From: CAZADA01 sp964568975
GTDB lineage: Bacteria; Pseudomonadota; Alphaproteobacteria; Caulobacterales; Maricaulaceae
DNA: 64,000 nucleotides
Assembly (NCBI GenBank): GCA_964568975.1
Contig: CAZMSO010000005.1
Span: 1-64,000 of the forward strand
Direction: 5' to 3'
Part shown: piece after piece, positions 36,315-44,858 of the stretch
Layout: every line of letters begins with the position of its first letter
Numbering within the stretch: the first letter of the stretch is position 1
Notes under the pieces: model-generated
The model's database searches: none
Told to the model about the DNA's origin: nothing
The model's input: the letters and a program-made list of their open reading frames with translations, nothing else
Translations under genes and position numbers: made by a program

Positions 36315-38015
36315 TCAGCCGGCTTGGGTGCCCTCGCCGTCCTCGGCATCGGAGGCGCCATTGTCCTCATCGCCGTCGCCTGCAGCCGCGTCGTCGGACG
36401 GCGCGTCGCCGCCTTGCTCGCCGTCGGCGCCGGAGTCCGCGAGCGCCGCGTCTTCCGCCGCCACACGCTCGGCCTCGCGGGCGGCGAAGTACCGTTCGGG
36501 GTTCTTCACCAGCTCCCAGCAATCAATGCCGTCAAAGCGCGGGTCGTCCGCCACACGCTCCGGCACCAGCGGCCGGTCAGCGGTGTCGCCTTCCGTGTCC
36601 GAGGCGTCATCAAAGCCGCCAGCGATCAAGGTATCGCGCGTAAACCGCTCGCACGCGACACGGATCTCATCGCGCTGGACTTGCGCAGCGAACTCTTCAC
36701 GCGCGCGGAAGGTTTCGACTTCTTTGTTGATAAAGGTGATCCAACCTTCCGCCGTGGCCCGGGCGTCGGCGTACTCCGCCGCTTCACTATAGGCCTCGAG
36801 CGCCTGTTCGCGCGCTTCATACCGCCCCAGGACATCGTCGCGTTCATAAAGCGTGGCGCCGATCAAATTCCACACATCGCCCGGTTTTTCCAGGCCGCCT
36901 TGATCCAACGCCTGGCGCAACGCCTCCTCCGCCTCCTCGAGTTGACCTTCGGAGTAAAACGCTTCGCCCAGCTGGCGGAACAAAATGCCGTCAGCGGAGC
37001 GCCGCGCCGCCTCCCGCAGCGGATCCACCGCCCGGCCGAATTCCCGCGCTTGACGATACAGTCGCGCGAGTTTTTCGTAATTGTCGAAGTTACGCGCCAC
37101 GCGCCCGCGATTCATTTCACGCTCGAGAATACGCGCGCCGTTATACGGCACCTCATAAAAGCTGTAATAATCAACAATGCGCATGATCTCTTTTTCTTCG
37201 TCAAGCATGCCGTTGAGATACATGATTTTGTTGATTTCAAACGCTTTACGCGTCTCACCATTCTGGGCGTACAGCGCAGCGATCGACAGCCAAATACTTT
37301 CATCCGTCGGGAACAACACCACCATTTCGCGCAAGATCCGCGCGCGATCGCGGGGGCGATCCAGCTCAGTGTACAAGAAGTTCAGCATGTCATAATGCTT
37401 GCGCTCGCGCGGGTTGGCTTTGTCATACGCCAACAGCGCGTGACGCAGACTGTCGAGATAATCGCCCTGCTCGGCATACGCCGCGACTAAGTTCAAGTGA
37501 ACCTTGTCCGTCGCATCACCACCAGCCGCGATCCAACCCTCCAGCCGGTCAATAGCCACAGGGTAATTGCCCTGCACCAAATACAGCTGACCAATGTTAA
37601 ACATCAGATCGAGCCGTTCTTTGGTGTTGAGATTGCCATCGCGCATGGCGGTTTCCCAGTCGCGAATAGCGCCGGGAACGTCTTCTTGTTGATACAAGAC
37701 GTTACCACGAATTTGGTACACCACGCCCAGCTCATACGGATTAATGCCCCGCTTCGCGAGCGCGCGATCGAGAAACGTCTTCGCCTCGTCCAAACGTTCT
37801 TCATTAAATGCGTCGAGAGCTTTTTGGACGATTTCGCCAATGTCGGGGCTGAAGACGCGGTCGCCGTCGTCTTCTTCCTCTTCATCGCGATTTTGCGCCC
37901 ACGCCTCCGCAGGCGCGAGCACCGCCACGCTCAGCCCCGCGCCCATCAAGGCCAGCGCCATCACCACAGCCCGCGTGGCCTCGGCGGTCGTCCGCCATAC
38001 CCACCGCATCGCCAT
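36315..38015 (-). CDS. Exported TPR protein of the TonB2-type operon
   Basis: This protein of about 566 residues has a signal peptide (VVMALALMGAGLSVAVLAPA, cleavage near AWAQ). Tandem tetratricopeptide repeats follow over roughly residues 55-430, for example ALDAFNEERLDEAKTFLDRA, VYQIRGNVLYQQEDVPGAI and RQLGEAFYSEGQLEEAEEAL. The C-terminus is acidic and low-complexity. ATG 38015 follows AGGAGAGG. TPR proteins end this type of operon in Vibrio TonB2 clusters and are thought to act in the periplasm with the TonB complex. Parts of the gene (about 37080-37750) look less GC-rich than the neighbours. Confidence 0.85.
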   Translation of the reverse strand: MAMRWVWRTTAEATRAVVMALALMGAGLSVAVLAPAEAWAQNRDEEEEDDGDRVFSPDIGEIVQKALDAFNEERLDEAKTFLDRALAKRGINPYELGVVYQIRGNVLYQQEDVPGAIRDWETAMRDGNLNTKERLDLMFNIGQLYLVQGNYPVAIDRLEGWIAAGGDATDKVHLNLVAAYAEQGDYLDSLRHALLAYDKANPRERKHYDMLNFLYTELDRPRDRARILREMVVLFPTDESIWLSIAALYAQNGETRKAFEINKIMYLNGMLDEEKEIMRIVDYYSFYEVPYNGARILEREMNRGRVARNFDNYEKLARLYRQAREFGRAVDPLREAARRSADGILFRQLGEAFYSEGQLEEAEEALRQALDQGGLEKPGDVWNLIGATLYERDDVLGRYEAREQALEAYSEAAEYADARATAEGWITFINKEVETFRAREEFAAQVQRDEIRVACERFTRDTLIAGGFDDASDTEGDTADRPLVPERVADDPRFDGIDCWELVKNPERYFAAREAERVAAEDAALADSGADGEQGGDAPSDDAAAGDGDEDNGASDAEDGEGTQAG

Positions 38016-38072
38016 CACACCTCTCCTGCTCTCGCGCCTTGCCTTTGCGCCCGCCGCCGCGCCGCGCCGCGC

Positions 38073-38711
38073 TCACTGGGCGAGTTGGAACACCAATTCC
38101 GTGCGTTGATTGCGCCGCACAACCGCCACACCGTCGCGCACCCGCGGCGCGTATTTCCACCGCGCAACCGCGCGTTCCGCCGCGCGCCGGAAGCCGCTCG
38201 CCGGGCGTCCCTCCAGCGTCGTACAGTCGGCGCGCACATTCGCCGTGGTGCCATCGGGGTTGATGTCAAAGGTCATGAGGCATTTGCCCTCAACCCCGCG
38301 GGAGGCCATGTTCGGCGGGTATTCCGGGTTGATGCGCACCAGGGGTTGCTCATCGCGGTCGGCGACGACGAGCTGGAAGTCATCGCCGCCCACATCATCG
38401 GGATTGATTTCCGGCAGCCGGCCGAGCGCGGACGCCAACGCCTCCTCCGGCGCTTCGGATTTGGCGGCTTCAATTTTCGGCGGCGGCGGCGGCGTGATTG
38501 TTTCGTCCGGCGCCTCCGGCTTGCGGCCGCGGGTGACGACATCAGTGTCGCGCTTCGAGCTGACAATATCCAATTGCGGCGGGGCGCGGCGCTCAGTCAC
38601 CTCGAGATCTTCGGCAAAGATCATCGCGCGCATGCCCAAAAACAGCGCCACCGTGACCACGACCGCCACCGGCGCGCCGACCGTGAACCGTGCGAAACTC
38701 ATCCCGAACAT
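38073..38711 (-). CDS. tonB: TonB energy transducer, short TonB2 type
   Basis: This 212-residue protein has one N-terminal membrane anchor (VGAPVAVVVTVALFLGMRAM, about residues 10-30), a short proline stretch (ITPPPPPKIEAAK) and a C-terminal TonB domain, GVEGKCLMTFDINPDGTTAN and RRAAERAVARWKYAPRV. The periplasmic spacer is short compared with TonB1, as in TonB2 systems that rely on a TtpC partner. ATG 38711 has GGAGGA 6 bases upstream; an in-frame ATG at 38777 is rejected. The 276-bp stretch to the exbD gene holds no gene I can support. Confidence 0.9.
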   Translation of the reverse strand: MFGMSFARFTVGAPVAVVVTVALFLGMRAMIFAEDLEVTERRAPPQLDIVSSKRDTDVVTRGRKPEAPDETITPPPPPKIEAAKSEAPEEALASALGRLPEINPDDVGGDDFQLVVADRDEQPLVRINPEYPPNMASRGVEGKCLMTFDINPDGTTANVRADCTTLEGRPASGFRRAAERAVARWKYAPRVRDGVAVVRRNQRTELVFQLAQ

Positions 38712-38987
38712 ATACTGTCCTCCGCCGCCGCTCTCGCCGCTCGTCGGCGTCGCCGCGCCCTCGTTGACGCGCGCCACGCAGTTTACATCAAAACCGCCTT
38801 TTGGGGAGCCGGCCGCGCCGGCGTCAGTCGCGTCCCCATCACGCGCAGTGTGGTCGATCGCGTTCCGGCCGGCCCACGGCCCCCAAGCCTGTACTCATTC
38901 AGGCCGCCCTGGAAGCAGATCACCGAAGCCGCACGCCCGCCGGCCGCCCCGCGCCGGCTCCGGCGGGCCACATCCGACGGCCGACGC

Positions 38988-39407
38988 TTAGGGCCCCGCA
39001 TCTTCATCCACGGACACAAACTGAGTTTCGAAGCCGACTTGCTGGGCGGCCTCCATGACGGCGTAGACCGTTGAGAACTTCGCCGAGCCATCCCCTTGAA
39101 CAATCAGCTCGCCCTTGGGGTTTTCCGCGCGCAACGCCTCAAGCTCAAGGCGCACATCATTGATCGGCACCTCGCGTTTGTTGATCCACACCGTGTCGCC
39201 ATCCGACACCGCCACGAGCACAGTGGGCTTAAGCTTATCTTCGAAGTTCACGACCTCGGGCCGCACGACCTCGATGCCGGGCTCTTTCACGAACACCGCC
39301 GTGACGATGAAAAAGATCAGGAGGATGAACACGACGTCCAACATCGGGGTCATGTTCAGTTCCGCGGCTTCCTCATCCTGGGGATTGGAAGAACGGCCTC
39401 GCGCCAT
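38988..39407 (-). CDS. exbD: ExbD-type biopolymer transport protein
   Basis: This 139-residue protein contains the ExbD/TolR anchor NMTPMLDVVFILLIFFIVTA with the essential membrane Asp, followed by a periplasmic domain (LKPTVLVAVSDGDTVWINKR, FSTVYAVMEAAQQVGFETQF). It forms the proton-driven stator with ExbB. ATG 39407 is preceded by GAGGAGG. It is the second of two exbD genes in the operon. Confidence 0.93.
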   Translation of the reverse strand: MARGRSSNPQDEEAAELNMTPMLDVVFILLIFFIVTAVFVKEPGIEVVRPEVVNFEDKLKPTVLVAVSDGDTVWINKREVPINDVRLELEALRAENPKGELIVQGDGSAKFSTVYAVMEAAQQVGFETQFVSVDEDAGP

Positions 39408-39530
39408 GCTCGCCTCCTCACACCCGCCCTGGGGGCGGCTCACCGTGTCGACGCCGCGCGGCGCCGTGACTGCTTCTGTCGCTGCGCGTCTCAGCGCCGC
39501 CGCACGGGAGCGACGCGCCGCGCGCCGCGC

Positions 39531-39935
39531 TTACTCCGGCTTGCGTACGACCACCCCGGCCGCGCCCGCTTCACCCGCTTGATTGTGCACAACCGTCACC
39601 ACGCGGTGCAACGCGTTGGGATCCGGCTGGATGATCACGGCGGCTTGGCCGCCGGTGTCCACCATTTTGCGTTGGATCCGCGCCGCGACACGCGTCAAGT
39701 CCGTGATTTCGCCATTCACAAACACCGTGTTGCGTTCATCGATCTGAACCAAAATCGATGGCGTGTCCGTCGGCTGCTGATCCTCATCGGACGGCGGCGC
39801 GATCATTTGCACGCCCTGCTCCTGCAGGAAGGTGGCGGTCACGATGAAAAAGATCAGGAGGATGAACACAATATCCAGCATCGGCGTCATGTTGACTTCC
39901 GCGCTGTCCTGTCCGCGATGGCTTCGACGCCGCAT
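39531..39935 (-). CDS. exbD: Second ExbD-type biopolymer transport protein
   Basis: This 134-residue paralogue of the neighbouring ExbD has the anchor NMTPMLDIVFILLIFFIVTA including the membrane Asp, then SILVQIDERNTVFVNGEITD and AAVIIQPDPNALHRVVTVVH. It shares the operon with the downstream exbD. Two ExbD subunits could form a hetero-dimer inside one ExbB pentamer. The start at ATG 39935 has only a weak Shine-Dalgarno. The 166-bp space to exbB shows no other feature. Confidence 0.92.
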   Translation of the reverse strand: MRRRSHRGQDSAEVNMTPMLDIVFILLIFFIVTATFLQEQGVQMIAPPSDEDQQPTDTPSILVQIDERNTVFVNGEITDLTRVAARIQRKMVDTGGQAAVIIQPDPNALHRVVTVVHNQAGEAGAAGVVVRKPE

Positions 39936-40101
39936 AGCCGGTCTCCGTTCAGGTCTGCGCCCCGCCCGCCTTACGGGTCCGGGAAGGCGACCCAGTTTGT
40001 GTTCGCGCCTTTATCCGCGGCGGTGTCGCCCATGGGCTCTCGTCTGAGGCGTCGCCCCAGCGGCGCTCACGCCGCGCGGCATGGCCCGCCTCGCCAAGGG
40101 C

Positions 40102-40683
40102 TTACGCCTCCAACGTCATGCGATCTTCCATTTCCCGCACCTTCACGCGGGAGTTCCGCTCCAATTGATGGCTGAAAAACAGACCCGACAAGGACGCCAC
40201 CATCCCCGCCATGGTCGGAATTGTCGCTTTCGACACCCCCGCCGACATAGCCCGCGCATTGGACGAGCCGGTCGCGGCCATGACGTCGAACACCTCCACC
40301 ATGCCGGTAACCGTGCCCAGCAAACCCAACAACGGCGCAATGCCCACCAGCGTCTTCACCAGCTCGACATTTTGCTCCGCCTGCTGGCGCACAACCGACA
40401 CTAAGCGCGCCCGCTCCGCCTCGCCGGCCCAGAACAACCGCCGCTCTTTCTCATCGCCGCGCCGCCGGCCTTTCGCGACCGCCGTCGCGAAGGCGGGGTG
40501 ATCCGATTTCCATTGCGCCCAAGCTGTCTCGGCGCGCGCGGCGGCCGGCCCGAAGGCGAACTGCCAATACGCTAAGCGTTCGAGGATGAACGCCCACATC
40601 ACAAAGGTCGCAAACATAATGAAGACGAGGACGCTGCCGCCAGTCTCCAAGAACGCCCGCAAACCATCAAAGGCGTCGAACAT
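40102..40683 (-). CDS. exbB: ExbB/TolQ-type proton channel protein
   Basis: This 193-residue protein has an N-terminal membrane segment (GGSVLVFIMFATFVMWAFIL) and the MotA/TolQ/ExbB domain TLVGIAPLLGLLGTVTGMVE with TIPTMAGMVASLSGLFFSHQ. It forms the pentameric channel around the ExbD helices. ATG 40683 is chosen because the upstream frame is basic and of shadow type. It lies between the TtpC-like and exbD genes. Confidence 0.92.
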   Translation of the reverse strand: MFDAFDGLRAFLETGGSVLVFIMFATFVMWAFILERLAYWQFAFGPAAARAETAWAQWKSDHPAFATAVAKGRRRGDEKERRLFWAGEAERARLVSVVRQQAEQNVELVKTLVGIAPLLGLLGTVTGMVEVFDVMAATGSSNARAMSAGVSKATIPTMAGMVASLSGLFFSHQLERNSRVKVREMEDRMTLEA

Positions 40684-40738
40684 GGGGTGTCGCTCCCGCT
40701 TCCGCGCGTGGATTGCGTGAGAGGAACGCGCCGCCGGC

Positions 40739-42124
40739 TTACGCCGACGTCGCGCCGCTCTCCGCATACTCCGCCGCCAAGGCCGCGCCCTGCTCCTCAA
40801 TCACTTGCTGCACGGCCCGGCTCGCTGACGCCGCGAAGGAGTGGATCAGCAAGAGCGGCAACGCCGCCACCAGGCCCAACACCGTCGTCACCAAGGCTTG
40901 GCTGATGCCGCCGGCCATGATTTGCGGGTCGCCCGCGCCAAACAACGTGATTTGCTGGAAGGTCACGATCATCCCGACGACAGTGCCCAACAAGCCGAGC
41001 AAGGGCGCGATCGCCGCCGCCAGCTTCAAGAAGTTGAGACCGAAATCGAGGCCGGACGTCTCGCGCATAATCGCTTCATCCAGCTTCAGCTCAAACGCCT
41101 CTTGACCGCCTTTGCCGTCGCGCCGGGCGTCCGCCGCCGCGAGCATCAACCGGCCGAGCGGATTGCCCTTTTTCGGCGTGGTGGAGCCCATTTGGCCGCG
41201 CACCGCCATATTCACCAGCGTCAGCTGGACGAGGCGCAAAATGCCGAAGGCGCCGCTGAGCAACAGAAGCAAAATGATGATGTAACCCGGCACGCCGCCC
41301 TGCTGGATCCGCTCGCCCAAAGTCGGCGTCTCCGTCACGAGATTCAGAAGCTCGCCGCGGGAGGGATCAATCGGCCCGCGCACCACGCGGTCCGGATTGG
41401 CGCGAGACACTGAGCGTGCCGCGTCGACTAACGCCCCAGCCGGGGCGCGCGCAATGACTTTCATCGGCGCGCCCGCATCGTAATTCACGAACTTTAAGCC
41501 GCCGAGATTCGTCCACTGATTAAAGGCGCCTAAGCGCGTGACCTCAGTCTCACGCGCTTCTCCGCGGGTGTCGATCACCTCGGCGGTGTACGTCACCACA
41601 TCGCGCTGGTGGATCATCTCCGTGAGATAGGTCTTCCAAATGCTGTCGAGTTGCGTGCGCGTCGGCAAGCGGCGCGTGTCCGCCACTAAGCCCACCTCGT
41701 CGCCGCGCCCGGGATACTGCGCCGAAATCACCGAGGCGTTCACCAGCGCGCGCAATTCCGACGCGGATTGCTTGGCCACCCCAAAGAGCTCGCCGAAATC
41801 GCCTTGCTTCTCTAAAAGCTCCGCGTCGAGCTCAATAATGCGGGCGTCATTTTCTTGGAATTGCTCCTCCAAGCGCTGGCCTTCCGCCAGCAAGGCTTCG
41901 AGCTCGGCTTCCGCCTCGGCCAGGAGGCGCGCTTGCTCGTCAGCGCGGTTTTGGAACTCTTGTTCACGCTGACGCGCCTCCGCCGATTGCTGACGCGTCT
42001 CGCGCTGCAGCCGCGTGAGCAATTCCGACAAGGACTGAGCCGGCTCTGGTTGCGCAAGGACTGGCGCGGCGAAAAGCGTGCTGGCGGCGACAGCCGCCGC
42101 CGCGATCGCAGAAATCGTTTTCAT
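40739..42124 (-). CDS. TtpC-like large ExbB-family protein with periplasmic coiled coil
   Basis: This 461-residue protein has a signal-like N-terminus (MKTISAIAAAAVAASTLFAA, cleavage near LAQPEP). A long Glu/Ala/Gln-rich coiled coil covers about residues 40-120 (RQREQEFQNRADEQARLLAE). A globular periplasmic region follows. A C-terminal MotA/TolQ/ExbB domain begins near residue 290 (GYIIILLLLLSGAFGILRLV, AAAIAPLLGLLGTVVGMIVT). This matches TtpC, the extra component of Vibrio TonB2 systems. The start ATG 42124 is preferred over GTG 42139. Confidence 0.88.
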   Translation of the reverse strand: MKTISAIAAAAVAASTLFAAPVLAQPEPAQSLSELLTRLQRETRQQSAEARQREQEFQNRADEQARLLAEAEAELEALLAEGQRLEEQFQENDARIIELDAELLEKQGDFGELFGVAKQSASELRALVNASVISAQYPGRGDEVGLVADTRRLPTRTQLDSIWKTYLTEMIHQRDVVTYTAEVIDTRGEARETEVTRLGAFNQWTNLGGLKFVNYDAGAPMKVIARAPAGALVDAARSVSRANPDRVVRGPIDPSRGELLNLVTETPTLGERIQQGGVPGYIIILLLLLSGAFGILRLVQLTLVNMAVRGQMGSTTPKKGNPLGRLMLAAADARRDGKGGQEAFELKLDEAIMRETSGLDFGLNFLKLAAAIAPLLGLLGTVVGMIVTFQQITLFGAGDPQIMAGGISQALVTTVLGLVAALPLLLIHSFAASASRAVQQVIEEQGAALAAEYAESGATSA

Positions 42125-42141
42125 CGTCTGCACCCTCACAC

Positions 42142-42930
42142 TTAACCCGCGTCAGCGACGGACGTCGCCCCGCTCACAGGAGCCAGAAACACATTCGGCG
42201 TCGCCGTTTCCCGCGCGATGCGGATCGCTTGCCGCAAATCCCCGCGATACGACCCGGGGAGATTGTCCCACGCGCCCTCTTCGCTGTTCCACAAACCCAA
42301 ACGGCTTTCGTCTTTAAACATGTACACCCAGGCGACGCGGCCGATGAGCAAGTAATCCACCAGCGGCGCGTCCGGACCATCGCCGAAGGGCGCTTCCCAA
42401 TAGGTCAGCTTGCGACCGGATTCCGCTTCGATTTCATAAGCTTCGATGATTTTGCGGTACTTTTCCGACACCGGCACGTCCGGCCGATCCATCAGCGCGC
42501 GCAAATCCGCGACCCGTTTCATGCGCTCGTCGCGCTTGAACGGGATGTCCAGCATAATGAAGGTTTCAAGCTGGTCGATCATCTCAAACTGCATGGGCAG
42601 CAAGCTGATCGTGATGTCGTCCACCTCCTCGATTTGCCGCTGGAGGTCGTCAATCTCGTTCGCTTGGCTTTGCAGGAACACGCGCTGCTGATCCAGAAAC
42701 AGCTCTTGACTTTCAATCCGCTGCAGCGTCGCGCGGTACTCGCGGAAGAGATCGCCGCGCCGCTCCTCCAACGCGTCGATGCGCGTTTGCGACTGCTGCC
42801 CATTCGTCGTCGCCTGCTCCGATTGCGCGACGGCGCGGTCGAGCTGCGCTTGACGGGCCGACGCCGGGGCTCCGGCGACCATGACGGCCATCGCGCCGCA
42901 CGCGAAAATCCTGCTTGTCAGAGTGATCAT
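42142..42930 (-). CDS. DUF3450 periplasmic coiled-coil protein
   Basis: This 262-residue protein has a signal peptide (MITLTSRIFACGAMAVMVAG, cleavage near ASARQ), a coiled coil of about 85 residues (RAVAQSEQATTNGQQSQTR to LQRQIEEVDDI) and a globular DUF3450 part. The latter contains MQFEMIDQLETFIMLDIPFK, ERMKRVADLRALMDRPDVPV and RVAWVYMFKDESRLGLWNSE. DUF3450 genes regularly precede ttpC in TonB2 operons. It starts the operon, 18 bp before the ttpC-like start. Confidence 0.9.
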   Translation of the reverse strand: MITLTSRIFACGAMAVMVAGAPASARQAQLDRAVAQSEQATTNGQQSQTRIDALEERRGDLFREYRATLQRIESQELFLDQQRVFLQSQANEIDDLQRQIEEVDDITISLLPMQFEMIDQLETFIMLDIPFKRDERMKRVADLRALMDRPDVPVSEKYRKIIEAYEIEAESGRKLTYWEAPFGDGPDAPLVDYLLIGRVAWVYMFKDESRLGLWNSEEGAWDNLPGSYRGDLRQAIRIARETATPNVFLAPVSGATSVADAG

Positions 42931-43299
42931 TGACGCTTCGCCCTACCTGTTTGCCGGCCGTGGTCCGCAAGTCGCCGGTTCGGCGGCGCAAACCATCCGC
43001 CCGGTGACAGTGTTTCATTTCGTCCAGAGGACGCCTTTCGAGCAACCGCCACCCGATCACGATCGCGCGCGGTCCAGTCGTGCGTGCAAACCCCCTCGCT
43101 CGCGTTCAAACGCTAGCATCGAACGCGCCGACGGATCAACTCGTTGACGGGGGTCAAGAGCGTCGAGCCTCAGTTAATGGAATCAGGTCGGCGCCAAAGA
43201 CACGCCGCTGACGCGGGCGCTGGACTGCCGACGGCCGCCCCGCCGCTCCACGACGCCGCCATGGTCGTACCAAACGCCGAAAGGCTGCAGGCCGCGCGA
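42931..43299. other. 369-bp intergenic region upstream of the TonB2-type operon
   Basis: This stretch lies between the DUF3450 start and the 3' end of tRNA-Gln, which is on the same (minus) strand. It should hold the operon promoter. I find no convincing gene, terminator or operator; short open frames here are GC-rich shadows. Confidence 0.55.
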
Positions 43300-43373
43300 T
43301 GGCTGGGGCGCCAGGGATCGAACCTGGGATCGCGGGATCAAAACCCGCTGCCTTACCGCTTGGCCACGCCCCA
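43300..43373 (-). tRNA. tRNA-Gln (anticodon TTG)
   Basis: On the minus strand the 74 bases fold as a full cloverleaf. Acceptor TGGGGCG pairs with CGCCCCA. The anticodon stem GCGGG/CCCGC closes the loop TTTTGAT with anticodon TTG. The T arm is CAGG-TTCGATC-CCTG. Discriminator G and an encoded CCA end at 43300. It reads CAA codons (and CAG by wobble). Confidence 0.96.
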
Positions 43374-43392
43374 ATCGCTGTGTGCGCGATCA

Positions 43393-43421
43393 GATATAGA
43401 AGTCAGGCTGTGAAAGCAATC
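43393..43421 (-). promoter_or_regulatory. Probable promoter of tRNA-Gln
   Basis: On the minus strand TATATC (43398-43393) is a good -10 element 20 bases before the tRNA. GATTGC/TTGCTT around 43421-43414 can serve as a weak -35 with 15-17 bp spacing. This is a short AT-rich patch in otherwise GC-rich DNA. Confidence 0.45.
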
Positions 43422-43470
43422 ACAACACGACCGCCCGCGGCGCCCGCCCCACGCAGCCGCCACACCCGCA

Positions 43471-43499
43471 TTGCGCGCGCCGGCTGCGCTCGATATACA
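43471..43499 (+). promoter_or_regulatory. Sigma-70-type promoter of tRNA-Pro
   Basis: TTGCGC (43471-43476) and TATACA (43494-43499) are separated by exactly 17 bp, with transcription expected to start near 43506, just before the tRNA at 43510. Spacing and placement fit a strong housekeeping promoter. Confidence 0.65.
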
Positions 43500-43509
43500 C
43501 GCGGTCCAT

Positions 43510-43586
43510 CGGAGTATAGCTCAGTCTGGTAGAGCACCGTCTTCGGGAGGCGGGGGTCGTTGGTTCGAATCCAGCTACTCCGACCA
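43510..43586 (+). tRNA. tRNA-Pro (anticodon CGG)
   Basis: These 77 bases fold as a cloverleaf. Acceptor CGGAGTA pairs with TACTCCG. The D arm is GCTC...GAGC. The anticodon stem CCGTC/GGCGG (one T-G pair) closes loop TTCGGGA with anticodon CGG. The T arm is GTTGG-TTCGAAT-CCAGC. Discriminator A and an encoded CCA follow. It reads CCG codons, which are frequent in this GC-rich genome. Confidence 0.96.
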
Positions 43587-43651
43587 TTGCGCGCCAGCCT
43601 TACCGGGCGCGACGCAGCGCAAGGCGGGCAGCGACGGCGCGCGACAAACCG

Positions 43652-44797
43652 CTACAAGAACACCAGCCCCAGCATCAGCACGGCGCTCAACGCGATCAGC
43701 AACAGCGCGAAATACACCCAATCCAGAAGAAGCACGCGCGCCACCGCGCCGAACGCGCTGGCCCGGTAAGCGACGCGCTGCATGCGATAAAGCCCCCAAT
43801 TGCTCACGCCGATAAACCCAAACACCGCCAACCACACCCCGACAATGTGGTGGCCAAGGTAGGCGAGCATCAGCAGCAACAACACAAATGTATGAAAATG
43901 CAGAGAAAACACTAAGTGGTCATAGAAATAAAGATCCCGCCGCCACACATAAACCAGCGCAATCAACAACGCATACAATGGAAACAAGCCCACCACGATG
44001 CGCGGCGCCCAGCGCTGCAACGCCGCGACATAGGCGTCGGGGCGATCAATCGCCAACACAACGCTGTCAGCCAGCCGTTCGCGAAGGGCGAACGAACCAA
44101 TCACGGACAAATCTATGTCCGTGGCGAAGCCGGCGCGCGTATCCTCCGGCAGGGCCGCACACGCCGCTGAGGCCGCCAGCTCCGGCGTAAGCGAACGGCG
44201 CACCGCGCACTTCGCCGCTAAGCGATCGGTCGTGCTCATCGGATTGACGATGACAATGTCAGGCTCCGCGGTCTGCCGCGCGGGGGCGTCCTCGGCGTCA
44301 GATGCGGTCGCGGATGCATCGACCGTCGGCTCCGGCGCGCTGCGGCTCGCTTCCGGCGGCGCCAGCGCGCGCGGATCCCCCGCGACGGCGTTCGCCAGCA
44401 CGAAAAAGACAATGCTTGTGAACAAGAACAGACGAAAAGGCTGCACAAACCGCGCGCGCGCCCCCGCGAGATAAATCGCCGTCACATCGCCCGGCGCGGT
44501 GACGAGACGCGGCGCGGTGCGCCAAAACCGGCCATCAAGGGCGAACAGCGTCTCCAGCGCCTCAATGATCAGCACCCAAATCGGCCGGTGAAACCCCCGC
44601 GCGCTCTGGCCGCACACTGTGCAGTAGACGCCGACAAGCGCCGCCCCGCAATTCGCGCACGCCCCCGCTAAGACGCCCTTGCGCGGATCCGGCAGCCGAC
44701 CGCCCACCGCGTCGCCGCGCGCCTCCGCGGCCACAGCGGCCGCCGCCGCGCCCTCAACCGCGCCTTGTCCCGCCGTTTCGACCGCGCTTTCGTCCAC
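43652..44797 (-). CDS. DUF3667 membrane protein
   Basis: This 381-residue protein has a zinc-ribbon-like N-terminus, CANCGAALVGVYCTVCGQSA (residues about 47-66), then the DUF3667 stretch FHRPIWVLIIEALETLFALD with GRFWRTAPRLVTAPGDVTAI, and several membrane segments, ending near LLIALSAVLMLGLVFL. The pattern is typical of DUF3667 proteins in alphaproteobacteria; the function is unknown. A polar insert of about 100 residues lies between the first and later helices. The start is GTG 44797 with GGGGAG upstream. Confidence 0.85.
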   Translation of the reverse strand: MDESAVETAGQGAVEGAAAAAVAAEARGDAVGGRLPDPRKGVLAGACANCGAALVGVYCTVCGQSARGFHRPIWVLIIEALETLFALDGRFWRTAPRLVTAPGDVTAIYLAGARARFVQPFRLFLFTSIVFFVLANAVAGDPRALAPPEASRSAPEPTVDASATASDAEDAPARQTAEPDIVIVNPMSTTDRLAAKCAVRRSLTPELAASAACAALPEDTRAGFATDIDLSVIGSFALRERLADSVVLAIDRPDAYVAALQRWAPRIVVGLFPLYALLIALVYVWRRDLYFYDHLVFSLHFHTFVLLLLMLAYLGHHIVGVWLAVFGFIGVSNWGLYRMQRVAYRASAFGAVARVLLLDWVYFALLLIALSAVLMLGLVFL

Positions 44798-44858
44798 CGC
44801 GCTCCCCCGTCATGGCGCCAAAACCGCCGTCGCAGGCGACCGCGTCGCGCCCTTCGGC

